Program-made: the position numbers and the translations under genes
Notes under the pieces: model-generated
What the model was told of the DNA's origin: nothing
The model's database searches: none
Seen by the model: only the letters and a program-made list of their open reading frames with translations
Part shown: in pieces, positions 1 to 9,700 of the stretch
How positions within the stretch are numbered: the stretch's first letter is position 1
Layout of the letters: each line of letters starts with the position of its first letter
Assembly: GCA_041737175.1 (NCBI GenBank)
Contig: JBGSSF010000008.1
Coordinates: 65,914 to 129,913 of the forward strand
DNA: 64,000 nucleotides
Direction of reading: 5' to 3'
Source of the DNA: UBA5072 sp041737175
GTDB taxonomy: Bacteria; Bacteroidota; Bacteroidia; Bacteroidales; UBA10428

Positions 1-84
1 GCGCTTGGCATTACCGGCACAATATTAACCTCTATTTCAGCCATATTATCCATTATTGTAATCACCGATTCATTAAATAATTAA
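1..84 (+). CDS. C-terminus of a membrane-anchored protein (partial)
   Basis: Frame 1 is open from the first base to a TAA at 82-84 and encodes 27 residues. They form one hydrophobic stretch (ITGTILTSISAILSIIVI) followed by a short polar tail, so this looks like a C-terminal membrane anchor. It ends 14 bp before the Wzc-like gene. In Bacteroidota capsule loci the gene before the tyrosine autokinase is often a Wza-type polysaccharide export protein with a C-terminal transmembrane helix. That identity is inferred from context only. Confidence 0.5.
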   Translation, partial: ALGITGTILTSISAILSIIVITDSLNN

Positions 85-98
85 TTCGATAATCCATC

Positions 99-2552
99 AT
101 GAAAGACAATCAGGACCTTTTTGCCGGTAATCTTGATTATAAAAAAATTTTTTACAGGCTACTTTCCTTCAAAAAGCTATATATAGCCCTGGTATTAATT
201 TTGCTTGTTCTGGCCTTTCTCTTCAACCGTTTCTCCAAAGTGAGGTATGAAAATAAATCGACCATATATCTCTCCAGTTCAGAAAACCAGAATTTGTTAA
301 GCTCTCCGACTGGCTTTATGCAGAGTTTCGGGATGCTTGACAACCAGAAAATTATTGATAATGAACTCGAGATTCTGCAATCCTTTTCCCTGGTTAAAAG
401 GGTTGTCAATGAAATGGATCTGAAAGTGACTTATTTTTCGACCAAGAATTCCGGCCTGGCAGATCTTTTTTACAATACTCCCTTCACCCGAAAAGTAGAA
501 CATTACAGTGATTCACCCATAAGGGTTGTCCTGGATCCGTCAGTTCCACAAGCCACTTATCTCGATTTTAAGGTTACTTTCCTCAATGAAAATGAATATA
601 TGCTGGAATCCAGGGGACAGGAAATACCCTTGTATAATTATATCGATGACCAGATCGTAACCTATATCCCGGAAATATACTTCAGACAACGCTATAAATT
701 CGGAGATGAGGTCAAAACAAAATATTTTAATTTCAGGGTAGATAAAGACAAGAACTTCAGCAAGGATTTCACACTCAATTCCAACCTCTTTTTTGTTTTC
801 AATAACATTAACGATCTGACCCTCAATAGTCAGGCTATGCTGAAAGCTGAACCCATTTCCCAGCAATCTACAGTGATTCTAACAACTTTTAAGGGTTCCA
901 GCCGGGAAAAGGTTACTGATTTTCTGAATACTCTTACATCCGCATACCTCGAAAGAAACCTGGATAAAAAGAACAAGAAGGCGATGAGTACGGTCGACTT
1001 CATCGACTCCCAGATCTCTGATGTTGCCGACTCGCTGAGTGATGTGGAATCAACTCTGAAGAATTTCAGGTCATCCCAGGGTGTCATGGATTTAAGTTTC
1101 CAGGGACAGCAGGTATTTGAACAGTTGAACCGGTTTGAGGATGAAAGGGCAGCACTTCAGGTGCAGAAAAAGTATTACGAATACCTGAACAGCTATCTGA
1201 ATTCAGGTGAGCTTGCTGATATTGCTCCCCCATCGTCGATGAATGTAGTGGATCCAATGCTGACCAACCTGGTAACACAATTGATGACACTGAATTCAGA
1301 ACGTGCCAGCCTGCTCAGGAATTCCACCAGCCAGCAAAACTTATACCTGGCCGATATCAATATCCGTATCGAAAATCTCAAAGGCAACGTCAAGGAAAAC
1401 GTAAAAAATACGTTGAACACCCTCAATATGGAATTGAATGAAATAAATTACCGAATATCAAGTGCGTCCGGCCAGATTGCACAGATGCCTAAAACAGAAC
1501 TGCAATTGCGGGGTATTGAACGTAAATTTGATCTGAATGATGCTATTTATACCTTCCTGATGCAGAAAAGATCGGAGGCACAAATTGCCAAGGCTTCGAG
1601 CATGCCGGATTATGAAGTTATTGATACTGCAATACCCGCCATGTCAAGGCAGGTAGCCCCTAAAACCAGACTGAATTACATCTTTGCGCTTTTGCTGGGA
1701 ATACTAATACCCACTGCCGCTATTCTGATGAAGGATTTCCTGAACAACAAAATAGTCGACAGCGATGAACTGGAAGGCATAACCCAATACCCAATCATGG
1801 GGAATGTATTTCATAACTTTCACCGGTCAAGAATGGTTGTCAATGAGCATCCCAACTCATCTGTAACTGAATCTTTCAGAGCCATCCGCACCAATTTCCA
1901 GTTCTTTTCAGATGGCGGCAAGAAACAGGTCATACTGATAACATCCACCTCAAGCGGTGAGGGTAAAACGTTTAATGCGCTCAACCTGGCTTCTGTTTTT
2001 GCCCTGAACGGGCACCGGACTGCCTTGCTTGAATTTGACCTGAGGAGACCAAAAATATATCATGAGTTTACCTCCAACAATATGATCGGAATCAGTTCCT
2101 TCCTGATCGATAAAGCAAGCATTGACGATATCATTTTGCCGACATCGATCGAGAACCTCGATTTTGTTCCTGCGGGTCCCGCGGCACCCAATCCTGCCGA
2201 ATTGATCAATTCGGAGCGGACAGCAGAATTAATGGATAAGCTCAAGGAAATGTATGATTACCTGATCATTGACTCAGCTCCAGCCGGTATACTGACTGAA
2301 ACCTTTGTATTGATGAAACATTCAGATTTGAACATTGTGGTAGTCCGGCTCAATAAAACCCTCAAAGAAGCACTGAGGCGCACACTCAAGTCGATCGGAA
2401 ACAATAAGTTCCAGAATATCTCCATAATCGTCAATGATATTTACGCCAACCGGGAAAGTTATAAATACGGATACGACAAGAAATATTATACTGATGATAA
2501 AAAGAATAACTTTCTGAACAGAATATTCCGCTTCAGGCGAAAAGCCTCATGA
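99..2552 (+). CDS. Wzc-like polysaccharide co-polymerase and tyrosine autokinase
   Basis: The 817-residue protein has the PCP-2a layout: a first membrane helix at about 27-42, a long periplasmic Wzz/GNVR region rich in coiled coil (about 290-480), a second helix at about 528-546, then a cytoplasmic BY-kinase domain. Walker A is SSGEGKT near 618-624, the A' motif is EFDLRRP near 645, and Walker B is DYLIIDSAP at 720. The tail is tyrosine-rich (SYKYGYDKKYY), as expected for the autophosphorylation cluster. Such proteins control chain length and export of capsule or exopolysaccharide at the inner membrane. It follows a possible export-protein end and overlaps the next gene by 4 bp, so the genes are probably co-transcribed. 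No dedicated phosphatase is in view. Confidence 0.9.
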   Translation: MKDNQDLFAGNLDYKKIFYRLLSFKKLYIALVLILLVLAFLFNRFSKVRYENKSTIYLSSSENQNLLSSPTGFMQSFGMLDNQKIIDNELEILQSFSLVKRVVNEMDLKVTYFSTKNSGLADLFYNTPFTRKVEHYSDSPIRVVLDPSVPQATYLDFKVTFLNENEYMLESRGQEIPLYNYIDDQIVTYIPEIYFRQRYKFGDEVKTKYFNFRVDKDKNFSKDFTLNSNLFFVFNNINDLTLNSQAMLKAEPISQQSTVILTTFKGSSREKVTDFLNTLTSAYLERNLDKKNKKAMSTVDFIDSQISDVADSLSDVESTLKNFRSSQGVMDLSFQGQQVFEQLNRFEDERAALQVQKKYYEYLNSYLNSGELADIAPPSSMNVVDPMLTNLVTQLMTLNSERASLLRNSTSQQNLYLADINIRIENLKGNVKENVKNTLNTLNMELNEINYRISSASGQIAQMPKTELQLRGIERKFDLNDAIYTFLMQKRSEAQIAKASSMPDYEVIDTAIPAMSRQVAPKTRLNYIFALLLGILIPTAAILMKDFLNNKIVDSDELEGITQYPIMGNVFHNFHRSRMVVNEHPNSSVTESFRAIRTNFQFFSDGGKKQVILITSTSSGEGKTFNALNLASVFALNGHRTALLEFDLRRPKIYHEFTSNNMIGISSFLIDKASIDDIILPTSIENLDFVPAGPAAPNPAELINSERTAELMDKLKEMYDYLIIDSAPAGILTETFVLMKHSDLNIVVVRLNKTLKEALRRTLKSIGNNKFQNISIIVNDIYANRESYKYGYDKKYYTDDKKNNFLNRIFRFRRKAS

Positions 2553-3547
2553 CCGGAGCACCATACAAAGCAATCGCGGTAACGCTGGCAGGAATTCTTG
2601 CACTGGTATTTATCAGATTGCTTTGTTTCCCTGTATATTCTTTTCTTTCCTCCAGCATACCGCCTGATTCTGCAAATGTACTTGTAGTTGAAGGCTGGCT
2701 TCCGGATGAAGCACTTGAAAAGGCAAAAGAGGAATTCTCCGGTAAGGATTACGATCTGCTGATCACAACAGGCCTTGTAAAAAATACAGGATACCTCATA
2801 GGATCCGGAGGCAAAGTAGCTTTTGATATCAGTGGAAATTTACCTTATGCTGCTGATGGTGTTTACACGATTACTTTTTTGTTAAGAGGCTCTCCTGTTA
2901 AAGGTGAATATCCGCATGTTACATTGTTTGCCGACAGCACAGAACTTGGAGACAGCTATGTTTCAAAAAGACAAAAGGCGCTGACGTATGAATTCAAAAA
3001 TGCCCATCCACCCATAAACATCAGTATTGTTTTTGACAATGATGTCTACAAAGCCAAGCAGGACAGGAATCTTTTCGTTTATTCGGTATCAGTTAACAAA
3101 ATGGAATTTCCTGTGAATTCCACAAAGGTTGGTTTTTATATGGAAAGCAATGGCATTTATCAGCTTAATCACCGGATGAACACCAGCAATGCAACAGAAG
3201 CCGCTGATTATTTCAAAGCGGCAGGAATACAGGACTCACTTGTTGTTCCCATTGAAACCCGCAGAAAGATAAAATCAAAAACATACACCACTGCGCTCGA
3301 CGTAAAAAGCTGGCTTGATGAAAACCGGCACAATCGGTACAAGTCCATTACAGTTTTCACACAGGGACCACATGCGCGCCGGAGTTACATTTCGTTCCGA
3401 AAAGCTTTTGCAGGCTCGGCAGAGGTTGGCGTAATCTCATTGCCCGCCAAAGATTTTACTGCTGATACCTGGTACAGGACAAAAAATGGGTGGGAAACAG
3501 TTCTCTATGAATCAGTTGGTGTTATATATGCATCACTGGTATTATAA
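2549..3547 (+). CDS. YdcF/ElyC/SanA-family protein with inserted carbohydrate-binding-like domain
   Basis: The 332-residue protein starts with a membrane helix (about 8-30). The YdcF-type fold begins at NVLVVEGWLPDEALEKA (43-59) and DYDLLITTGL (68-77). It is interrupted by about 100 residues (85-185) rich in beta strands that resemble xylan-type carbohydrate-binding modules, and resumes at ATEAADYFKAAGI (215-227) with T..T.ALDV and a late HARRS motif. YdcF-family proteins act at the envelope; ElyC affects the lipid carrier for glycan synthesis. The ATGA overlap with the autokinase links it to polysaccharide export or anchoring. The family call is fairly firm; the insert's binding function is inferred from predicted strand pattern only. 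Confidence 0.7.
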   Translation: MTGAPYKAIAVTLAGILALVFIRLLCFPVYSFLSSSIPPDSANVLVVEGWLPDEALEKAKEEFSGKDYDLLITTGLVKNTGYLIGSGGKVAFDISGNLPYAADGVYTITFLLRGSPVKGEYPHVTLFADSTELGDSYVSKRQKALTYEFKNAHPPINISIVFDNDVYKAKQDRNLFVYSVSVNKMEFPVNSTKVGFYMESNGIYQLNHRMNTSNATEAADYFKAAGIQDSLVVPIETRRKIKSKTYTTALDVKSWLDENRHNRYKSITVFTQGPHARRSYISFRKAFAGSAEVGVISLPAKDFTADTWYRTKNGWETVLYESVGVIYASLVL

Positions 3548-3571
3548 AAGGAACGTTGAACCCGGAGATAG

Positions 3572-4261
3572 TCAGTATCTACCGCTAATTCCATCATACA
3601 ACTGGTCTACCTTCTCGCTCTGATGAAATTCCCCGCTGTCAATATCCATCATCGTCAGTACCCCGCCCGGCCATCCTGCACCGGTGTCCATAAGGCATAC
3701 CCCGCAAATATGAATGGGTTTAACCGTATTGAAATTGATGGTAGGGGTATGCCCTACGAATACTGTATCATAACCGGTCAGCCTGACTTCCTTACCCTGG
3801 TCCCTATGATACAGGGCGCTCTGTACCAAAGTACGGTCCCACAGAAAAACCTCCTCGTCCTGCGATTCCAGGGGTTGGTCGGGTAAAATACCTCCATGAA
3901 CAAAAAGGCAATTGTCGAGCTGGTAATATAATTCAGCATCTGTCAATAATTGAATTTGGTCAGCGGTTACACCAGCGTGGAAAGAGCCAATGGTAGTATC
4001 GCCCCCCTGGACCAGCCATATATCGGGAGCAGAACCGGTCAGGAACCAGTTCAGTAACCACTGATCGTGATTACCCATCAGCAGCACCAGGTTTTTTATG
4101 CCCAGCAATTCGTTAAATACCTTATCCACATCAGGCCAGCCGTCACACAGGTCCCCCAAACTGATCAGCAGATCGGTCTTCCTGTCAAATCCCGATCGTT
4201 CAAGGCATTGAAGTAATGCACGGTGTGCGCCGTGGATGTCACCTATGACGAAGCGTCTCAT
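3572..4261 (-). CDS. PPP-type metallophosphoesterase
   Basis: The 229-residue protein carries the calcineurin-like phosphoesterase signature in order: GDIHG (8-12), GDLCDG, GNHD, VHGG and FVGHTP, which supply the two-metal ligands. Bacterial relatives are Ser/Thr protein phosphatases or diadenosine tetraphosphatases (ApaH-like). The substrate cannot be told from sequence. The gene is convergent with the YdcF-like gene, 24 bp apart, and monocistronic. A TACCTTTG element lies only 4 bp before the ATG, suggesting a leaderless or nearly leaderless transcript. Confidence 0.88.
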   Translation of the reverse strand: MRRFVIGDIHGAHRALLQCLERSGFDRKTDLLISLGDLCDGWPDVDKVFNELLGIKNLVLLMGNHDQWLLNWFLTGSAPDIWLVQGGDTTIGSFHAGVTADQIQLLTDAELYYQLDNCLFVHGGILPDQPLESQDEEVFLWDRTLVQSALYHRDQGKEVRLTGYDTVFVGHTPTINFNTVKPIHICGVCLMDTGAGWPGGVLTMMDIDSGEFHQSEKVDQLYDGISGRY

Positions 4262-4265
4262 GGGG

Positions 4266-4273
4266 CAAAGGTA
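4266..4273 (-). promoter_or_regulatory. Bacteroidota -7 element of the phosphoesterase gene
   Basis: On the minus strand the sequence is TACCTTTG, matching the TAnnTTTG consensus. It ends 4 bp before the ATG, so transcription would begin at or beside the start codon. The -33 region falls inside the adjoining 7-bp repeat array, so repeat number could alter it. Confidence 0.45.
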
Positions 4274-4465
4274 AGCAGTAAGCAGTAAACAGTAAACAGT
4301 AAAAAGTAAATGGTAAAAAGTATCTGGTACCGTTTACCAGCTGTTCACTGTTCACTGTTCACTGTTTACTGTTTACTGTTTACTGTTTACTGTTTACTGT
4401 TTACTGTTTACTGGCTGCTCACTGTTTACCGGCTGTTCACGGGCTGTTCACGTGTTGTTCACGGG
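4274..4465. repeat. Heptanucleotide tandem repeats, inverted halves (CAGTAAA / TTTACTG)
   Basis: About 190 bp between the phosphoesterase start and the gdhA stop consist of degenerate 7-bp units: CAGTAAA-type on the left, then GTTCACT and TTTACTG on the right. Because the right half is the reverse complement of the left, the tract can fold into a long imperfect hairpin. It could serve as a terminator for gdhA, which ends beside it. An open reading frame across it is an artefact of the repeat. Confidence 0.85.
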
Positions 4466-4468
4466 CTG

Positions 4469-5821
4469 CTACACTACCCCCTGCGCCAGCATTGCGTTTG
4501 CCACCTTGATAAATCCACCTATATTGGCACCTTTCACATAATTGATATAACCATCGGGTTCTGTGCCATACTTAACACAAGTGGCATGAATATTCTGCAT
4601 GATCATGTGAAGTCTTTGATCTACCTCTTCTCTTGACCAGGGCAGACGCATTGAATTCTGTGTCATTTCGAGTCCCGAAGTGGCAACACCGCCGGCATTG
4701 GCTGCTTTACCCGGACCATACAGGATTCTTTCCTTCAGGAACCGTTCGACCGCCTCTGGTGTGGATGGCATGTTGGCGCCCTCGGAAACCACCAGGCAGC
4801 CTGTTTTGCACAAAAGTTCAGCATCTGAGGCATTGATCTCATTTTGAGTGGCGCTCGGGAATGCCATATCACATTTCACCGCCCAGGGACGCTTTCCTTC
4901 ATAGAATTTGGCACCAAACTTATCAGCATATTCCTGAATTCTACCTCTGCGGATATTCTTCAATTCCATAACCCATGCCAACTTATCAGCATCAATGCCA
5001 TTGGCATCATAAATGTAACCTGATGAATCGGATAATGTAACAACCTGCGCACCCAGGGTCAGTAGTTTCTCTACCGTGTACTGGGCAACATTCCCCGAAC
5101 CGGAAACAACGGCAGTTTTGCCTTTGATGCTTTCACCACGGGTTTTAAGCATTTCTTCTGCAAAATATACTGATCCGTAACCCGTGGCTTCAGGCCGGAT
5201 AAGGCTGCCGCCCCACTCTATGCCCTTGCCGGTAAGCACACCTGTGAATTCATTGCGGATTCGCTTGTACTGGCCAAACATATAACCGATTTCCCTGCCG
5301 CCAACACCAATATCACCGGCCGGAACATCAGTATCCTGACCGATATGCCGTGACAGTTCTGTCATGAAACTCTGGCAGAAACGCATGACTTCGTTATCGG
5401 ATTTGCCTTTCGGATCAAAATCAGATCCTCCTTTTCCTCCACCCATGGGCAGTGTGGTCAGACTGTTCTTAAATACCTGCTCGAATGCCAGGAATTTCAA
5501 GATACCCAGGTTTACCGTGGGGTGAAAACGAAGACCACCTTTGTAAGGGCCTATTGCGCTGTTCATCTCAATTCTGTAACCTTTGTTGATCTGGATCTCA
5601 CCGTTGTCATCCAGCCAGGGTACCCTGAACAGGATCACACGCTCCGGTTCCGTAATTCGCTCAAGGATTTTTCCATGCTTGAATTTGGGGTTTTCTTCGA
5701 TGAAAGGCATGATCGATTCCACCACTTCTTTTACTGCCTGATGAAATTCCGTTTCACCCGGATTCCGGGCAATGATCTTGGACATGAAGTCATTGACTTT
5801 TACATTGAGTATGTCGGCCAT
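4469..5821 (-). CDS. gdhA: NADP-type glutamate dehydrogenase
   Basis: Close match to the hexameric 450-residue GdhA family, which makes glutamate from 2-oxoglutarate and ammonium with NADPH in the cytoplasm. Visible landmarks are PYKGGLRFHP, the catalytic-lysine region LPMGGGKGGSDFDPKGKS, DVPAGDIGVGGREIGY, the Rossmann motif VSGSGNVAQY, and the C-terminal NAGGVATSGLEM and GANIGGFIKVA. I start at the internal ATG giving MADILNVKVNDFMSK, because that N-terminus matches E. coli GdhA in length; an in-frame ATG at 5857 would add 12 residues. The gene stands alone. Confidence 0.95.
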   Translation of the reverse strand: MADILNVKVNDFMSKIIARNPGETEFHQAVKEVVESIMPFIEENPKFKHGKILERITEPERVILFRVPWLDDNGEIQINKGYRIEMNSAIGPYKGGLRFHPTVNLGILKFLAFEQVFKNSLTTLPMGGGKGGSDFDPKGKSDNEVMRFCQSFMTELSRHIGQDTDVPAGDIGVGGREIGYMFGQYKRIRNEFTGVLTGKGIEWGGSLIRPEATGYGSVYFAEEMLKTRGESIKGKTAVVSGSGNVAQYTVEKLLTLGAQVVTLSDSSGYIYDANGIDADKLAWVMELKNIRRGRIQEYADKFGAKFYEGKRPWAVKCDMAFPSATQNEINASDAELLCKTGCLVVSEGANMPSTPEAVERFLKERILYGPGKAANAGGVATSGLEMTQNSMRLPWSREEVDQRLHMIMQNIHATCVKYGTEPDGYINYVKGANIGGFIKVANAMLAQGVV

Positions 5822-6109
5822 ATTTTTGAGTATTTGGTTAATGAATTCAAAAAGCATTTTAGGTTGTAGGGGTTTAGCCTTTTAGCGTGTGGGTGTGAGG
5901 GTTATGCATGAGTGCACAAATCCTATTCTCCAAATAGTCCATTAGCCTAATTGCCTAATAGCCTAATAGCCTAAAAACCTCCCCGTAAAAGTATAAACAA
6001 TTGACCCAAATGATTTTAGGAGTGCCATGAATTCAGTATAGCACGTATGTGATTACGTGTTTCTCGTATACCCTTCAAGCGGTCTCTGACCCTTGAAGGG
6101 TGTCTTTTG
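5822..6109. other. Intergenic region with tandem repeats and a palindrome
   Basis: This 288-bp gap holds the gdhA leader, an 8-bp tandem tract of GCCTAATA-type units at about 5943-5980, and a palindrome at 6070-6101 whose arms are ACCCTTCAAG and CTTGAAGGGT. The palindrome belongs to a family seen again near 31.9 and 42.9 kb. It lies just after the LuxR regulator gene stop, where it could act as a transcript end. I see no gene here. Confidence 0.6.
6070..6101. repeat. ACCCTTCAAG palindrome, copy 1
   Basis: Arms ACCCTTCAAG and CTTGAAGGGT flank a 12-bp centre. The copy follows the end of the four-gene minus-strand operon. Two other copies in the window share the arms and part of the centre (GCGGTC). 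Confidence 0.7.
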
Positions 6110-6766
6110 CTAAAGATCAATTATATTGTTCCTGATGGCAAACTTCACCATATCCACCGAAGTCTTCAGGCTCAGTTTCTGCATGATATGGTTCTTATGG
6201 GTTTCAACCGTACGGACGCTTAAAAATAACTTGTCAGCTATCTCCTTGTTGGTATAACTGCTCCCCCACATTTTCATGATCTCGATTTCCCGTGTGCTCA
6301 GGCTTTTGATATCGGACCTTTCATCATCGGTTTTTAATCGGGTGATGTATTTGTTCAGCAGAAGTACCGTGACTGAATTGCTGAAATAATCGTGGCCGTT
6401 TCTCAGTGAGTAAATCGCCTCAACCAGTTCATTCCTGTTGGTGTCTCTGGCAAGAAAACCTTTGGCCCCGGCTTTGATTGTTTTTAAAACAACATCCTCA
6501 TCGTTGTTCACAGACATGATCAGTATCCTGATTCCGGGGAAAGCGTTGCTGATCTGGGTAATGAGATTGACAACCTGGCTGCTGAAAGAATGAATGTTGA
6601 TGATCAGCACATGTACAATCGTGGATTTAAGGCTCTCTGTCAGCTTGTCGCGGTGATCAGCCTTTAAAACAATATCAATGTCTTCCACCGTTTCAAGCAG
6701 AGAACATATTCCCTCCTGAACAATTCTGTGTTCGTCTAAAATACCCAATCGTATCTTATCCGCCAT
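6110..6766 (-). CDS. LuxR/NarL-type regulator with degenerate receiver
   Basis: The 218-residue protein has an N-terminal receiver fold and a C-terminal LuxR helix-turn-helix (LSTREIEIMKMWGSSYTNKE, then RTVETHKNHIMQKL). The phospho-acceptor position is Asn57 (LIINIH) instead of Asp, and the usual beta-5 Lys motif reads GFLARD, so phosphorylation is unlikely although D11/E12 remain. It is the last gene of an operon with the NfnAB-like pair and the PEP-synthase-like protein, 4 bp downstream of the latter. It probably binds DNA in response to a partner or ligand rather than a kinase; the target is unknown. Confidence 0.85.
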   Translation of the reverse strand: MADKIRLGILDEHRIVQEGICSLLETVEDIDIVLKADHRDKLTESLKSTIVHVLIINIHSFSSQVVNLITQISNAFPGIRILIMSVNNDEDVVLKTIKAGAKGFLARDTNRNELVEAIYSLRNGHDYFSNSVTVLLLNKYITRLKTDDERSDIKSLSTREIEIMKMWGSSYTNKEIADKLFLSVRTVETHKNHIMQKLSLKTSVDMVKFAIRNNIIDL

Positions 6767-6770
6767 GGTT

Positions 6771-9700
6771 TCATGAGTTTTTCAGGATCACCGAAGTTTT
6801 TTGTTTGCCATTCATCAGGATACGCAAGGGTTCCTGGAAGCGAACATGCCTTAAATACTGGGTTTGTCCCATCAGCTCACCTTCCTGCAGCATATCCCAA
6901 CGAATGAAATCGGACGAAGAAGAATCCAGCACTGAAAAATATCCAATATTCATGGACGTCACGTTGTGAAAAAAGTGCGATCCCAGAGATGAATCCAGTG
7001 GGTAATTGGCCAGGCTGACTTCAACAATCACCCTGGCATTTGAGATCTGAGACCAGGCGACCGGTATTCCGATAAACTGATCACGTGTACCCCACCTGCC
7101 AGGACCAATAAGGATGTATTCCTTCTCCTGGCTGATCATTTTGGCATTCAGTTTTTCAATTTCCCCGGCTATTTCGTATGTCTTCAGCTTATCAAATTTT
7201 TCATTTTCCACAAAAATTACATCCTGCACGCTTTTAATCTCTCCATTGCCAAGACTCGAATGTGTGCTGAGCATGATAGTGGATTTGTCAATCTTATCAA
7301 AATCTATATTATAACTTAATTGACTACCTACCAGAGGTTTGATTTGAAGCAAATAAAATGACGGGAGACCATTCAGTGTTTTGTTCAGATCAACCGCATA
7401 TTCTATTTCAACAGGTGAACCCAGCGCATCTTCGATGGTACCCAGCATAACATCGATGGTTTCCGCAAGAGGTATGTGATGGAATTTCAGGATATCTGCG
7501 AAGTCGATTATTCGAGGTCCCATGGCAGACAAGCCGGATTCGATCCGGTCGTTATCTGCCAGGTAAACCGAAGCACAGTGTTTCATGGTCCCGTGTTTCT
7601 CTGCAACACTAATGTCAAGCAGCTCAAGCGAAGCCAATTCTCCGTTTGTAACATAATCGGCATCATGCTTCATCGTATTCAGTGCATAGAATTTCAACTG
7701 GGAACTGTTGAGCAAGTCCTTTGTGGTATACATCTCAATTTTAGGATACCTGGGAGAGAACCGGTAGGCTTTCCAACCCTCCACTACATAAGAGCCGAGA
7801 CCAATTGCCGCTACTGCAAAGCCCTCCTCAGGTTTCATATGTGCCACAGGGTAATAGTTATAGGACTGCGCAATGCCGCTGATATGCGGATAATAGTAAT
7901 TCTCATACTGGTTACCAACCAGTTCCTGAAGAACAACAGCCATTCTTTCTTCCTCTACTTTGTGATGTATAGCATGGAAGTATGTTTTGGAGTTATCGGA
8001 ATATACTGAAGCATAGACCAGCTTAACAGCAATAACCAGGTTTTCCAGCACATGCTTCTTATTCACACGATCGTTGGGGATAATGTAGGTATCAAATACT
8101 CCCGCAAAAGGCTGCGTAAGTGAATCTTCTGACAAACTGGATGACCGCACCGCAATAGGCCTTTCTATCTGTTCCACAAAGAATTCCAGTTTCTTTATCA
8201 GTGTTGCAGATAACCTGGCATGCACAAAAGCCTGCCGGATCTCTTTATAGGTCGTCCCAGGACTAATGATAACGTCGAACAATTCGTTCGATTCAATGAA
8301 ATTCTCAAATTCCTCGGTGCCAACAATTGCCGTAATCGGAGTTCTGATATTAATTTCCTTGCTGATATCACCGAAGTCAAGGTTATATACGAGTGCATTG
8401 ATGAAAGCAAGTCCTCTTCCCTTTCCACCGAACGAGCCACTGGCGAAAGCCACAATATTCTTTTCATCCATGATGGCTGTTTCATCAAAACCCAGAACTT
8501 TGCCGCGTTTCTTTTCTACACGATACCGGGTGAAAGTATCCAGGAAATTACGCCGGGATTCTTTGACATCCTTATAATCTCCTATTCTCATAGGATTTAG
8601 CGTCCTGGCAAGATCAATCTCGCCTCTGGCCATCAACCAGAGTGAGAACTGATTTTCCTGTGCATGCAGGAAAAAGGTTTCATCAGGAATAACGTGAAGC
8701 AGAGCCTCGAACTCCCTCAGTGATTTAGCCACTGCTATCGGCTTGCCTTCACGGTTCCGGAACACAAAATCACCGAATCCCAGGTAATACGTCAGGAAGT
8801 TCTTCAGGTCGTTCAGCAGGGTGTCCGAATTCTTGTTAATGAACCCGACATTCAGGTTCCTGGCCACCTGTTCATTATTTTTCTCAGATGATTGCAGGAT
8901 GATCGGAAGATTCAGGATATGTGACTTAATGTAGTTGATAAATTTAATGCCGGCCGTTTTATCGATTTTGCCATCGTGCTCAAATTCCACATCCGATATC
9001 ACACAGAGCATAAAATCCTTGTACTTGTTGAAAATGAACATGGCATCCTCATAATTCCTGGCCAGCAGGATCTTCGGTCTTGAACGCATCTTGCAGATCT
9101 TGTCAAGTTCATTCTTTTCAACCTCCGGCAGCACCTGCTGCACCTGGCCGAATACAATTGAATAAAGAATTTGCAGGTACTTGGAGTAGTACTGGGCGGA
9201 ATCCTCTACCAGCAGAATAATTCTTACCAGGCCAATGCGGGTATCGTTCTCAACATTGATGGCATCTTCAATGGATTTCACCATGGCAAAAAAGATCTGC
9301 GAGTTGCCGCTCCAGACAAAGAGTTTATTAACAGAAGTAAGTGTCGGAACAAGATCTTCAAAGTATTTAATATTGCTTTTCTGGTTAAGAAGCATATACA
9401 CCGGCATGGAAGGCCTTTTTTCCTTGATCTGCTCGCTTAGCATTACCGGAGTTTCCTTATCGATCCCGACCATGAGTATGGCAATGTCAAAGTTTGCCGT
9501 ATCCAGCAGGTCAAGTGCTTCTTCTGGTGTGGTTACACCGGTTATTCTTGGCAGGGAGAACAAACTGTACTGGTAAATGATTCCCATAAACTGCTCAAAA
9601 AAGCTGTCTTCATTTTCAAGGATAAATGCGTCATACAAAGTAGCAACGAATAATATTTCCTTTACCTTGTACTTCATCATATCAAGGTATATGTACTTAT

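Noticed and set aside
4310..4636. 108-residue frame across the 4.3-kb repeats
   Set aside because: The protein is a repeat of CLLFTVY-like units made by the 7-bp array and runs antisense into gdhA; no independent evidence of a gene.
8220..8600. Plus-strand frames of about 100-130 residues inside the PEP-synthase-like gene
   Set aside because: They are antisense to a long, well-supported coding region and show no family features.
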